Origin: Apilactobacillus nanyangensis
Lineage (GTDB): Bacteria; Bacillota; Bacilli; Lactobacillales; Lactobacillaceae
Reading direction: 5' to 3'
NCBI RefSeq assembly: GCF_016861915.1
Contig: NZ_BOLX01000003.1
Coordinates: 48,205-112,204, forward strand
Length of the DNA: 64,000 nucleotides
Shown in pieces: positions 54,456-62,565 of this stretch. The position numbers and the translations under genes were made by a program. Numbering within the stretch: the first letter of the stretch is position 1; each line of letters begins with the position of its first letter. Under the pieces are notes generated by a model. It was not told where the DNA came from. It worked only from the letters and a program-made list of their open reading frames with translations, and made no database searches.

Positions 54456-55259
54456 TTAAATTCTTGTTACTTTATCATAAATTACCGCAATAATATAGAT
54501 AATAGTCTCAATCGTTGCGATAAAGAAACTTACTGGTAGGTTCGTTACAAAGCTTAAGTATAGACCAAACCAAGTCCCAATTAAAGAAAAGACAAACGTT
54601 AAAATGGTCATTGACCAAATACTATGAACGAAGTAGCGTGCTGATGAGGCTGGAATAGTCAATAAAGCAAAGATTAGAAGTGATCCTACGATTTGAGCTG
54701 TCACACTGACAGTACATGCTAGCAAGATTAAGAAAATTACAGATACTAAGGTATTGGCACGGGAATTAAAACTAGCACCAACATTATCAAATGAGTTGTA
54801 TTTCAGTTTTCTATAAATCAGAGTAGTAATTACGATGATGGCAATACTTAAGCCCACCAATGTTTGAACATTGCTGTAACTAATTCCAACGATACTACCG
54901 AATAAGATGTTGGTAGCATAACTGGATTGAGTATCAGCCAATGATAGGAATAAAATCCCTAACCCGATGAAGAATACTGAGAAAACACTGATTGATGATT
55001 CACGGCGACTAACCCTAGAACCAACGGTTCCAATCATCAATGAACTTAAAACAGTGAATAATAGCATCCCTAAAATTGGGTTGGTTCCCAAGAAGACACC
55101 AAAAGATGCCCCTGAGAAACTAATTTCAGAAAGAGTATGCGTAAAGAAAGCCGTCTTTCTGGCAACAACGAATACCCCCATTAATCCACATAGAATTGAA
55201 ATAAAGAAACTAGCAACGAAGGCATATTGCATAAATGGATAACTTAACATTTCTAACAT
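54456..55259 (-). CDS. zinc/manganese ABC transporter permease (ABC-3 family)
   Basis: 267 residues, about eight membrane helices. ABC-3 marks: FMQYAFVASFFISILCGLMGVFVVARKTAFFTHTLSEISF, with the conserved FFxHxLSE helix that lines the metal path, and VGSLLIFALLTIPASSAR near residue 205. It shares a TAATG junction with the ATPase gene upstream. The metal cannot be told from sequence. Confidence 0.88.
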   Translation of the reverse strand: MLEMLSYPFMQYAFVASFFISILCGLMGVFVVARKTAFFTHTLSEISFSGASFGVFLGTNPILGMLLFTVLSSLMIGTVGSRVSRRESSISVFSVFFIGLGILFLSLADTQSSYATNILFGSIVGISYSNVQTLVGLSIAIIVITTLIYRKLKYNSFDNVGASFNSRANTLVSVIFLILLACTVSVTAQIVGSLLIFALLTIPASSARYFVHSIWSMTILTFVFSLIGTWFGLYLSFVTNLPVSFFIATIETIIYIIAVIYDKVTRI

Positions 55260-55927
55260 TATTGGGCCTCCTTCACTGGTTTGATTGTTCCGGTTTGATT
55301 TGCGATGTTTAGATCGTAATCACCATATTGTTGTACTAAAACAGGGTCATGGGTGATAAATAATACCGCTGCACCGGTTTCAGCTATGACGCTTTTTACA
55401 ACATCTAATAGCATGAACTTAGCTTCTTTATCCAAACTAGCAGTACTTTCGTCCAAGATTAATAATTTAGGTTTAGATACCAATGCTTGAGCCAAGTAAA
55501 CTCGTTGTTGTTCCCCACCGGAGCAACTACCCAAAGGTGTGTTGGCCAAATCTTGTAGCTTGGTCATTTCGATAACCTTTTGGACACTTTGTTTTTCTTT
55601 TTTGCTTAACCATGGCAACATTGAATGTTGTAATCCCAATCCGATAAAATCAAATACGGTCAATGGATAATCATCATCAATATTTCTCAATTGTGGAATA
55701 TATTGCATATCTGAGCGTTTGATTTTAGATTGAACGTGTTCATTTTTATTAAATTGTTTTAAAATAGTCTTTATTAATGTTGTCTTTCCAACACCGTTTT
55801 CCCCTGTAACGCAGGTTAAGGTTTGTGAAAAGACATCAAAAAACAAATCGTTAATTAATTTACGATTCTTAACAGCAACATTTAAATCATGTACTGATAA
55901 GATTAAATTGGATTCTTTACTCATCAT
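55259..55927 (-). CDS. zinc/manganese ABC transporter ATP-binding protein
   Basis: 222 residues. Walker A GENGVGKT near 42, signature CSGGEQQRVYLAQAL (Cys instead of Leu), Walker B LLILDESTASLD (Ser instead of Pro), switch FITHDP. It pairs with the ABC-3 permease it overlaps by one base. No substrate-binding protein gene of the ZnuA type is in the operon; the next gene is an unrelated lipoprotein. Confidence 0.88.
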   Translation of the reverse strand: MMSKESNLILSVHDLNVAVKNRKLINDLFFDVFSQTLTCVTGENGVGKTTLIKTILKQFNKNEHVQSKIKRSDMQYIPQLRNIDDDYPLTVFDFIGLGLQHSMLPWLSKKEKQSVQKVIEMTKLQDLANTPLGSCSGGEQQRVYLAQALVSKPKLLILDESTASLDKEAKFMLLDVVKSVIAETGAAVLFITHDPVLVQQYGDYDLNIANQTGTIKPVKEAQ

Positions 55928-56055
55928 TAATCCTCACTGTCTCAATTATTTATATATCATTGTAGTCGGATTATGAAAACAATCAAACATCTGATATATA
56001 TTAATTTTTGTTATATAATTGATTTTAACATACATAATACAATCGAGGTGATAAT

Positions 56056-56919
56056 TTGGTTAATCGTTTTATAAATAAACTTAAGGAAACCCCAAATAAC
56101 AAGCTTATTTACCGCGGTGTCGTAACTTTTATCCTCTTAGTAATTTTAATAATCGAATTAGCCAGATTTTTATCATTACCTAAGGTTGATGCCACTACTT
56201 TATATTTACGTGAACAACCCAATGACGAATCAAAAGTGGTTGAAACAATTCCGCACGGTCGTCATTTGAGCATCATCAAGTCGAAAAATAACTGGTGGTA
56301 TACAAAATATAATGGCAAAAAAGGTTGGGTGCCATCTTGGCTGGTTGGTGTCGATAATTATGACGTCAAAACAAGTGATAAATTAGCTCAAAAGACCATC
56401 ATTATTGATCCTGGCCACGGGGGTGGCGATTCCGGTACACTTTCAGCCAATCAAAAGTACATGGAAAAAACGTATACCTTACAGACCGCTAAACAAGTGG
56501 CCGATGAGTTAAGAAAACGCCACGTCAATGTCGTGATGACTAGAACCGATGATACTTACGTGACATTGAAGAAACGAACTGACATGGCTAGTGATTATCA
56601 CGCTGATCTCTTTGTTAGTTTCCACTTTAATTCTGATAACGGATACGGTAGGGCCAATGGATATGAAATTTACAACTACCACAAAAACGCCGTTAAGGTA
56701 GCTGATGTTGTTGATGATGGTCTAGATAATCTTCCCGTATCCAATCGTGGCATTTCATTTGGTAACTACTACGTCTTACGTGAAAACAACCGTCCCGCTA
56801 TTTTATGTGAGATGGGATTCATGGATAGCTCACACGATCTTCCATATATTCAAAGTTCCAATTACCAACAACATGTAGCAAAAGATGTAGCAAAATCACT
56901 TGATAAATACTTTAATTAA
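56056..56919 (+). CDS. N-acetylmuramoyl-L-alanine amidase with SH3b domain
   Basis: 287 residues from TTG behind GAGGTG. Membrane anchor at about 17-37, bacterial SH3 domain at about 45-95 (TLYLREQPNDESKVVETIPHG, WYTKYNGKKGWVPSWL), then Amidase_3 at about 112-285: TIIIDPGHGGGDSG (zinc His), EKTYTLQTA (zinc Glu), DLFVSFHFNS (zinc His), and ILCEMGF (catalytic Glu). It cleaves the MurNAc-L-Ala bond of peptidoglycan and, being anchored, may act in cell separation. Confidence 0.92.
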   Translation: MVNRFINKLKETPNNKLIYRGVVTFILLVILIIELARFLSLPKVDATTLYLREQPNDESKVVETIPHGRHLSIIKSKNNWWYTKYNGKKGWVPSWLVGVDNYDVKTSDKLAQKTIIIDPGHGGGDSGTLSANQKYMEKTYTLQTAKQVADELRKRHVNVVMTRTDDTYVTLKKRTDMASDYHADLFVSFHFNSDNGYGRANGYEIYNYHKNAVKVADVVDDGLDNLPVSNRGISFGNYYVLRENNRPAILCEMGFMDSSHDLPYIQSSNYQQHVAKDVAKSLDKYFN

Positions 56920-56936
56920 ATAAATTAATTATACAA

Positions 56937-56962
56937 AGTGTCTAAATTTAGACGCTTTTTTT
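56937..56962 (+). terminator. terminator of the amidase gene
   Basis: AAAGTGTCTAAA / TTTAGACGCTTT hairpin (one G-U) followed by T-run. Confidence 0.8.
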
Positions 56963-56965
56963 GTG

Positions 56966-56991
56966 CTCAAAACGTTAATAAGACAACATTT
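56966..56991. repeat. degenerate copy of the AAATGTTATTAAGAC motif
   Basis: CTCAAAACGTTAATAAGAC then AACATTTATAAC: it matches the 35473-35500 copy at most positions (CAAAA..GTTA.TAAGAC..C.TTTAT). It is about 95 bases upstream of the first small membrane protein. Confidence 0.35.
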
Positions 56992-57075
56992 ATAACTTTT
57001 TTATATTTTTTAGTTATAATACATTTATGCTATAAAATACATATTAAGTAACATTAATGGAGGAAAAATACTATC

Positions 57076-57393
57076 ATGAAAAAATCTACTAAGGTACGAC
57101 TTTCCTTTCTCATTTTGGTTGGTCTCTCATTAGGATTTTTAGCAGAAGTATTTTTAACCATTTTTGATAACTGGACATCAAGAATAATTAGATCATCAAC
57201 AATAGATGTGTTCTTTTCCATCTGCGGAATTTCTATTTGTGGTGTGGTTTTTCTTTTTTCTTATCTTGGTATCGTAAAAAGTGACGAAAAGTGGTCTATT
57301 AGAGGCTACTTCACATCATTTGTCTTTTATGATGTCATTGTTATTTTGGGCGGAATGTTTGGTAAATTCGTCCTACAATTGTTTATCAATTAA
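57076..57393 (+). CDS. small membrane protein A, paralogue of two neighbours
   Basis: 105 residues, ATG behind GGAGG. Three or four hydrophobic helices, at about 8-28, 42-68 and 78-104. It shares with 57535-57861 the opening xKxRLxxLxxxGxxLGFxAE and the ending FYDVIVILGGMFGKFVLQLFIN, so these are tandem paralogues. Family unknown; the size, membrane plan and clustering recall bacteriocin-immunity or small exporter-helper proteins, without any decisive motif. Confidence 0.65.
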   Translation: MKKSTKVRLSFLILVGLSLGFLAEVFLTIFDNWTSRIIRSSTIDVFFSICGISICGVVFLFSYLGIVKSDEKWSIRGYFTSFVFYDVIVILGGMFGKFVLQLFIN

Positions 57394-57489
57394 TGATTAA
57401 AAATGTTCTACTTTATTAATTTATTTCTATGATATTAAAATTTTATATAAGTTTAAACGGATTCCATAGTAAGATGTTTTTCCTACACT

Positions 57490-57522
57490 ATAATTAGAAT
57501 ATTACTTAACTATTCTAATTAT
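57490..57522. promoter_or_regulatory. 12-bp-arm palindrome before small membrane protein B
   Basis: ATAATTAGAATA and TATTCTAATTAT (perfect) with a 9-base loop. It ends directly before the GGGGG ribosome site (57523-57527), and a TATAAT box (57489-57494) overlaps its left arm, so it can act as an operator or an RNA hairpin. Confidence 0.6.
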
Positions 57523-57534
57523 GGGGGAAATATA

Positions 57535-57861
57535 GTGGATAATAAGACAAAAAATAGACTAATCAAATTATCCAGTATTGGAATTGTCCTAGGATTCACA
57601 GCGGAATTAGCGCTAACAATTCTATATTCATGGCAAATTGATTTTATTAAATCTTCATATATATATTTTGGCCTGTCCATTATATTAATGGTTTCGATTG
57701 GCCTTCTAATCATATACATGTTCCTAAGAATAATTATGGTATACCCTTTAGGATCAAATTTTCGTTACTTGCTACATTTTGCAATATACGATATATCAAT
57801 ACTAATTGGTGGATCCCTGGGTAAGGTTATACTGACGCTAATTATCAATAACCTAAAATAA
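57535..57861 (+). CDS. small membrane protein B, paralogue
   Basis: 108 residues from GTG 57535, behind GGGGG. Three to four helices. Same theme as A: RLIKLSSIGIVLGFTAELALTI at the start and FAIYDISILIGGSLGKVILTLIIN at the end. It is followed 22 bases later by C, probably in the same transcript. Function unknown. Confidence 0.65.
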   Translation: MDNKTKNRLIKLSSIGIVLGFTAELALTILYSWQIDFIKSSYIYFGLSIILMVSIGLLIIYMFLRIIMVYPLGSNFRYLLHFAIYDISILIGGSLGKVILTLIINNLK

Positions 57862-57883
57862 TAATCTATAGGAGTATTTTTTA

Positions 57884-58195
57884 ATGAAAAAGCAACATTT
57901 TTCTCAATTAGTAAATATAGCTTTAATTGGATTCGAAACTGGTATCAGTTTATTAGTACTAGGTGATTTAACTCAATATATATTATTGGATCCCGAAGGA
58001 GCAAATCTGTTTGAAATCATATTTGGAGTAATTGCGATTATATTGTCATTAATCATTTTCTACGAATCCAACAAGAAATTTTATCCCCTAACGGATTTGC
58101 AATATCAAAAAAACTTATTATTATTTGAAGTTGCATTTTTCGTCGGTATATTTCTTGCTAAAACTATAATTGATTTAATTATTATATTCATATAA
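57884..58195 (+). CDS. small membrane protein C, more distant paralogue
   Basis: 103 residues, ATG behind AGGAG. Same size and helix plan as A and B: NIALIGFETGISLLVLGDLTQYI at the start and FEVAFFVGIFLAKTIIDLIIIFI at the end, with G.F and K kept at matching places. It ends at a terminator shared with the convergent ABC permease gene. Function unknown. Confidence 0.62.
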   Translation: MKKQHFSQLVNIALIGFETGISLLVLGDLTQYILLDPEGANLFEIIFGVIAIILSLIIFYESNKKFYPLTDLQYQKNLLLFEVAFFVGIFLAKTIIDLIIIFI

Positions 58196-58224
58196 AAAGA
58201 GACCTCGTCGGAGGTCTCTTTTTT
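58195..58224. terminator. bidirectional terminator between C and ABC permease
   Basis: AAAAAGAGACCTC / GAGGTCTCTTTTTT, the same stem as at 46088 and 60023. Confidence 0.85.
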
Positions 58225-58942
58225 AGTGGATGCCTTTTTTTACTGCCCTAAAGAATAAGAATAAAATAATTGCTACGTGAATAACAAAAGTAAGTGCAAA
58301 TAACCAAATTAGTTTCTCATAGCTACCACCATTTTGAATAACGTTGGCTAGTTTAATAACATAATATCCTGGGAATAATTTTTGAATATCGGTAACAACA
58401 TCAAAAAATTTGTTCTGGGCGAAAGTGTAAAAAGGCATTATTAAAAGAGCAACCAAACACATAAATGGGAAGCCTGCCACATCTAATAAATCGGTTTTAG
58501 CAACTACCCCAATCAAAAATCCGACAAAACTAAAGTAAATCCCCAATGGCAATAAAATAATTATTAATAATAATGTAGATAGGTTAAAGGAAATTGCGCC
58601 AAAAATTCTTGCTTCCAATATCAATACACATAGGATAAGTAAATTCAGTAAAATTTGTTGCATCATCGAATCCATTATCCATCTAAACGGGGTATAAGGA
58701 GTGGTCTTAATCGCAATCAAATAATATTCCTTTGAATTACCTATCCTTTTCCCAAAGGTAACGATTGAATTACCTATTATGCCCATAAGCGCACTGATAA
58801 TGAACCATGTCATTGTTAAATTTTTTGCAAATGTGCCGATTCCTAAATCCATAAGAATAAACCAAATCGCAGGAAAAACGATTGTAAACACTAAAAATCT
58901 TTTATTACGTAAAACTATTTTTAAATTAATTGTATTAATCAT
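58223..58942 (-). CDS. ABC-2-type exporter permease of the XRE-ABC pair
   Basis: 239 residues, six membrane helices, no extracytoplasmic domain. It begins INTINLKIVLRNKRFLVFTIVFPAIWFILM, typical of drug or bacteriocin exporter permeases, and has YYLIAIKTTPYTPFRWIMDS and GFPFMCLVALLIMPFY. It overlaps the ATPase gene by 8 bases. The substrate is unknown. Confidence 0.8.
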   Translation of the reverse strand: MINTINLKIVLRNKRFLVFTIVFPAIWFILMDLGIGTFAKNLTMTWFIISALMGIIGNSIVTFGKRIGNSKEYYLIAIKTTPYTPFRWIMDSMMQQILLNLLILCVLILEARIFGAISFNLSTLLLIIILLPLGIYFSFVGFLIGVVAKTDLLDVAGFPFMCLVALLIMPFYTFAQNKFFDVVTDIQKLFPGYYVIKLANVIQNGGSYEKLIWLFALTFVIHVAIILFLFFRAVKKGIH

Positions 58943-59834
58943 GATTCAAACCTCCGTTATTAGTGCGGTACCATTGTTCAACAGTTTGATTATGACTATG
59001 AATCTTATCAACATACATGTCATTTTCAATTCTGCCGTCCTTTAGCAATAGGACTCTCGAAAAGAACTTATCAATTTGGTTGAAGTCATGAGTCACCATT
59101 AGTATTGATCCGGTAACGTGTTCAAGATGGTTCCATAAAATATCAATTGTTTCCAAATCCATTCCTACTGTTGGTTCATCTAAAACTAGTAGCTTTGAAG
59201 GTGACATTAAACTTAATAGAAGAGATAGTCTGCGTTTTTGTCCACCTGATAATGAACCAACATAATGGTCCATTAATTCAGTAAAATTAAATTCTTTTAC
59301 CAGGGATTCGATGTGGTTATTATCTTTTACTTTGTTTAGTAATTGGGTTAGTTTAAGTAGTTCCCTAACCTTCATATCATTAATCAAAACGTCGTTTTGA
59401 GGCATTAATTTTAAACCCTTTTTCTTGTTAAAATTAAATTTCACATCACCACTGTCAGCGTTTTTAAGTCCCGACATAATGCTAATCATTGTGGTCTTAC
59501 CAGATCCGTTTAAACCTAATAGAGCAATCCTTTCATTATCATAAATATCTAGACTCAAATCGTTTAGCACTTGGTTGTCATATGATTTATTTATATGACT
59601 AATTGAAACTAATTTATCTTTATCTGACATGTTGCCCATAATTAAGTTGTCTAGACTGGTGTTAAAAATTTCAGCAATACTAATTAACTTGTCGATGCTG
59701 GGTTCAGATTCGCCATTTTCCCATTTTGAAATTGACTGTCTAGTAACGAATAATTTATTAGCTAACCCAGCCTGTGATAGTTGATTTTTTCGGCGTAAAT
59801 CAATCAACTTTCTACTAAATATGTTTTTTTCCAT
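58935..59834 (-). CDS. XRE helix-turn-helix fused to an ABC exporter ATPase
   Basis: 299 residues in one frame. Residues 8-62 are a Cro/C1 HTH: LIDLRRKNQLSQAGLANKLFVTRQSISKWENGESEP, then IDKLISIAEIFNTSLDNLI. From about residue 72 comes a full ABC domain: VSISHINKSYDNQVLNDLSLD, Walker A GLNGSGKT near 107, signature LSGGQKRRLSLLLSLM, Walker B LLVLDEPTVGMDLE, switch MVTHDF. Nothing suggests a sequencing artefact: one ribosome site (AAAAGGAG) precedes the HTH, and no start lies at the junction. A transporter ATPase that can itself bind DNA would couple export or nucleotide state to transcription. Confidence 0.85.
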   Translation of the reverse strand: MEKNIFSRKLIDLRRKNQLSQAGLANKLFVTRQSISKWENGESEPSIDKLISIAEIFNTSLDNLIMGNMSDKDKLVSISHINKSYDNQVLNDLSLDIYDNERIALLGLNGSGKTTMISIMSGLKNADSGDVKFNFNKKKGLKLMPQNDVLINDMKVRELLKLTQLLNKVKDNNHIESLVKEFNFTELMDHYVGSLSGGQKRRLSLLLSLMSPSKLLVLDEPTVGMDLETIDILWNHLEHVTGSILMVTHDFNQIDKFFSRVLLLKDGRIENDMYVDKIHSHNQTVEQWYRTNNGGLNHD

Positions 59835-59929
59835 TTAATCATTTCACTCCTTTTTTCGAATTACTTTTTATTATCACTAAAAATTTTTTTATGTATATAA
59901 CATCCCTGATAAAAGCGGATAATCCTCTT

Positions 59930-59964
59930 TGACAACCTCGCAACCTAAAGTTGCATCGTTGTCA
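59930..59964. promoter_or_regulatory. 35-bp nested dyad upstream of the XRE-ABC gene
   Basis: TGACAAC, 3 bases, GCAAC, CTAAA, GTTGC, 3 bases, GTTGTCA: two nested pairs of arms, both perfect. A minus-strand TATAAT (59981-59976) precedes it, so it covers roughly +5 to +40 of the leader. Predicted operator of the XRE domain. Confidence 0.65.
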
Positions 59965-60022
59965 TATCAACATTTATTATACATTTAATGTGAGCGAAAA
60001 ACGGACAAGTTTAATCATAAAT

Positions 60023-60056
60023 TAAAAAGAGACCTCCGAAGAGGTCTCTTTTTTTA
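60023..60056. terminator. terminator of the YdcZ-type transporter gene
   Basis: AAAAAGAGACCTC / GAGGTCTCTTTTTTT; the third copy of this stem in the window. Confidence 0.85.
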
Positions 60057-60971
60057 ATACAATTTGATAATGGCAACAGCGATTAACATCACAACTAAAC
60101 CGATATATTTCATAATACCAACCGGTTTTTTCGGTGAATTCAATAGTCCGTATTTGTCGACCATTACACTTCCGAATAAGTTACCCAATAGAACTAAAAC
60201 AACGGTTGTTCCGGCTCCGATTTGTGGACTTAAAAATGCGTTTGATAAAACGAAGATGGCACCCAAGACACCACCGAGCCAAATCCACCAAGGATTACCC
60301 TTTCCAATCGCATCTTTGGCGTGAACGTAGGAACGATCAACTAGTCCGGTAATCACAAATAAGATGATGGTACCGACTAAAAATGAGATAAATGCGGCAT
60401 GAATTGGTGAGTGAAGAACTACGCCAAGATGACCGTTAACCGGTGCTTGGGAAGCTTGAAACATCCCCGCAACGATTCCTAGAATCTGCCAAGGTAATTG
60501 TTTGGCTTTATCGGCACCATCACTGCTCTTTTTATCTAAGACAACCATCAAGATACCAACGACTAGTAGAATGACACCGATTAATCTGATGATGGTAAAG
60601 GCATGGTGGTCAGCATCAAATAACGAGAAGTTATCGATAATCATCCCCATGATGATTTGACCCGTAATTGGCATAATCACCGTTTGCACCGCCCCTAGGT
60701 AAGGGAAAATTAAAACGTTAGTGGTTAAACCAATGACACCAAACAATCCGCCCAACCAAATCCATGCTGGTTGGCTTGTAAACAAGTTACTAGAAAAGAA
60801 TAGTGATTGGCCACTCAATAAAGTGGCGAAAAGTAACGCGATGGTTCCAATCGTAAACGATAGCATTGAAGCTAGAAATGGTGATCCACCAGCTCGATTC
60901 TTCAAGTTTGTATTGACCGAGGTCTGAATGGGTAAGACCAATCCGGCTAAAATACCGAGTCCGTATAACAT
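60054..60971 (-). CDS. YdcZ/DUF606-family (DMT superfamily) transporter, two repeats
   Basis: 305 residues, ten hydrophobic helices, ATG behind GGGGGC. Two DUF606 halves: residues 1-145 begin LGILAGLVLPIQTSVNTNLKNRAGGSPFLAS and carry TNVLIFPYLGAVQTVIMPITGQIIMGM; residues 155-305 repeat the plan with MFQASQAPVNGHLGVVLHSPIHAAFIS and LSPQIGAGTTVVLVLLGNLFGSVMVD. Many bacteria encode the halves as separate genes. The substrate is unknown. Confidence 0.85.
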   Translation of the reverse strand: MLYGLGILAGLVLPIQTSVNTNLKNRAGGSPFLASMLSFTIGTIALLFATLLSGQSLFFSSNLFTSQPAWIWLGGLFGVIGLTTNVLIFPYLGAVQTVIMPITGQIIMGMIIDNFSLFDADHHAFTIIRLIGVILLVVGILMVVLDKKSSDGADKAKQLPWQILGIVAGMFQASQAPVNGHLGVVLHSPIHAAFISFLVGTIILFVITGLVDRSYVHAKDAIGKGNPWWIWLGGVLGAIFVLSNAFLSPQIGAGTTVVLVLLGNLFGSVMVDKYGLLNSPKKPVGIMKYIGLVVMLIAVAIIKLY

Positions 60972-60994
60972 TAAAATGCCCCCTTAATTATGTA

Positions 60995-61026
60995 CAATAA
61001 AACCTCCCGGCACGGGAGGTTTTTAG
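60995..61026. terminator. bidirectional-looking terminator before the YdcZ gene
   Basis: AAAACCTCCCG / CGGGAGGTTTT hairpin with T-run, suited to the minus-strand MFS gene upstream. Confidence 0.8.
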
Positions 61027-61074
61027 TTTATATATTATTATTACATGTAAAACCTAATTCGTCAGAATAAATGC

Positions 61075-62295
61075 TTATTCTTCAGTGGCTAGACCCTTCA
61101 ATGCAGGAATAGTCATCATAGTGATGAAACTTATTAGGTATAGTACTGATAGCATTGCCATGATTACTAGTAATGAATGGCTTTCCATCAATAAACCGAT
61201 AATGGCTGGTGAGAATCCACCGATTGCACGTCCGAATCCCATGATGAAGTTGTTTGCAGTTGAACGAACTTCGGTTGGGTATAGACGACTGATGATGGCA
61301 CCGTAACCACCGTACATACCGTTTGAGAAGAAACCTAGTACGGTTGATGCTAGTAGTAATGTGAAACCATTGAATGAGAATGTGATTCCATATACCGCCA
61401 CAGAAGCAACTAGTAGGAATAATCCAAAGGCCTTTCTAGGCCCAATCTTATCTAGGATAGTACCGAATGTTAACATTCCGGCACTCATACCAATGATAGT
61501 AACGATTGTCCATAGTGATGAACCAGCAACACTTAAACCAAGTTTCTTTTGCATGATTGAAGGTAACCAGTTAATTAAACCGTAGTATCCGGCAATTTGC
61601 ACAATTACCATCACGATTAATGCGATAGTTTGGTATGCCAATCTTGGTGTTGCGAATAATTTCTTTACAGAAACCTTAGGACGCTTGCCTGTTTCCATTG
61701 TATCAATGAAATCTTGGCTTTCGTTTAGGTTCTTTCTAATGATGAAGGCAAAGAAGATTGGAATGATTCCGATTAGGAAAAGTGAACGCCAACCGAATGC
61801 TGGAATCATGATTGCGGCTAATACGGCTGCCATCATTGATCCAATTTGACCACCGATTGTGGTGATTGACACTGATTTTCCTAATTGCTTTTTCTTAAAT
61901 GATTCAGCCACCATGGCAACACCTGAACCATATTCACCCCCGGCACCTAGGCCGACACAAAAACGTAAAATAGCAAAAGTAATAAAATTCTGGGCGAACA
62001 TAATTCCGGCAGTTGAGATGGCGAAAATGAAGATGGTGTAGGTCAAAATACGTACTCGACCGAAACGGTCAGCTAAAAGACCAAATAAAATACCACCCAA
62101 CAACGATCCAAAAGTAGTAACTGTTGAAAGCATTCCAGCAGCTGCAGTACTAATGTGTAAACCGATAATGATTGAAGACATTGCAAATGAGATGAATGAG
62201 ATATCCATGCTTTCTAGCATTTGTCCAATCGATGTCGATGCTAAAACCCATTTTTGAGCCTTAGTCGTTGAAGTGTGGTCTTGCGTGTTTTCCAT
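61075..62295 (-). CDS. MFS transporter, metabolite:H+ symporter type
   Basis: 406 residues, 12 helices, ATG behind GGAGG. MFS motif A GLLADRFGRVR after helix 2, and ARFCVGLGAGGEYGSG (helix 4, typical of sugar-/aromatic acid- and betaine-type symporters); the second half keeps LDKIGPRKAFG. Strongest resemblance is to the organic-acid group (AAHS/MHS), but the substrate cannot be named. It is divergent from pyrF. Confidence 0.82.
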   Translation of the reverse strand: MENTQDHTSTTKAQKWVLASTSIGQMLESMDISFISFAMSSIIIGLHISTAAAGMLSTVTTFGSLLGGILFGLLADRFGRVRILTYTIFIFAISTAGIMFAQNFITFAILRFCVGLGAGGEYGSGVAMVAESFKKKQLGKSVSITTIGGQIGSMMAAVLAAIMIPAFGWRSLFLIGIIPIFFAFIIRKNLNESQDFIDTMETGKRPKVSVKKLFATPRLAYQTIALIVMVIVQIAGYYGLINWLPSIMQKKLGLSVAGSSLWTIVTIIGMSAGMLTFGTILDKIGPRKAFGLFLLVASVAVYGITFSFNGFTLLLASTVLGFFSNGMYGGYGAIISRLYPTEVRSTANNFIMGFGRAIGGFSPAIIGLLMESHSLLVIMAMLSVLYLISFITMMTIPALKGLATEE

Positions 62296-62467
62296 TATTC
62301 AATTCCTCCAAAATGAACGCTCACTGTCGTTCCTTATTTTTTTGAAATATCCGTTTTTAGATATTTTTTAAAACTATACTCTTTAATCTTTTCTAATGCA
62401 AGTTTCACTTTTTGGTTGCTTTATTCTGAGAAAAGCGTATATTGTAATCAACATATGATTTTAAATT

Positions 62468-62550
62468 AGTCCAGAGAGGCTAGTAAATCGACGAACGGAA
62501 TAAATGGACCCTAATTTGTCGTATAGTCTCTGAGGCTATACGACTTTTTT
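62468..62550 (+). promoter_or_regulatory. PyrR-binding transcription attenuator
   Basis: AGTCCAGAGAGGCTAG (62468-62483) matches the PyrR anti-antiterminator element. The terminator GTCGTATAG / CTATACGAC with six T (62518-62550) follows. UMP-bound PyrR favours termination and so lowers pyrFE expression. Confidence 0.85.
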
Positions 62551-62565
62551 GTTGGAGGGAAACGT

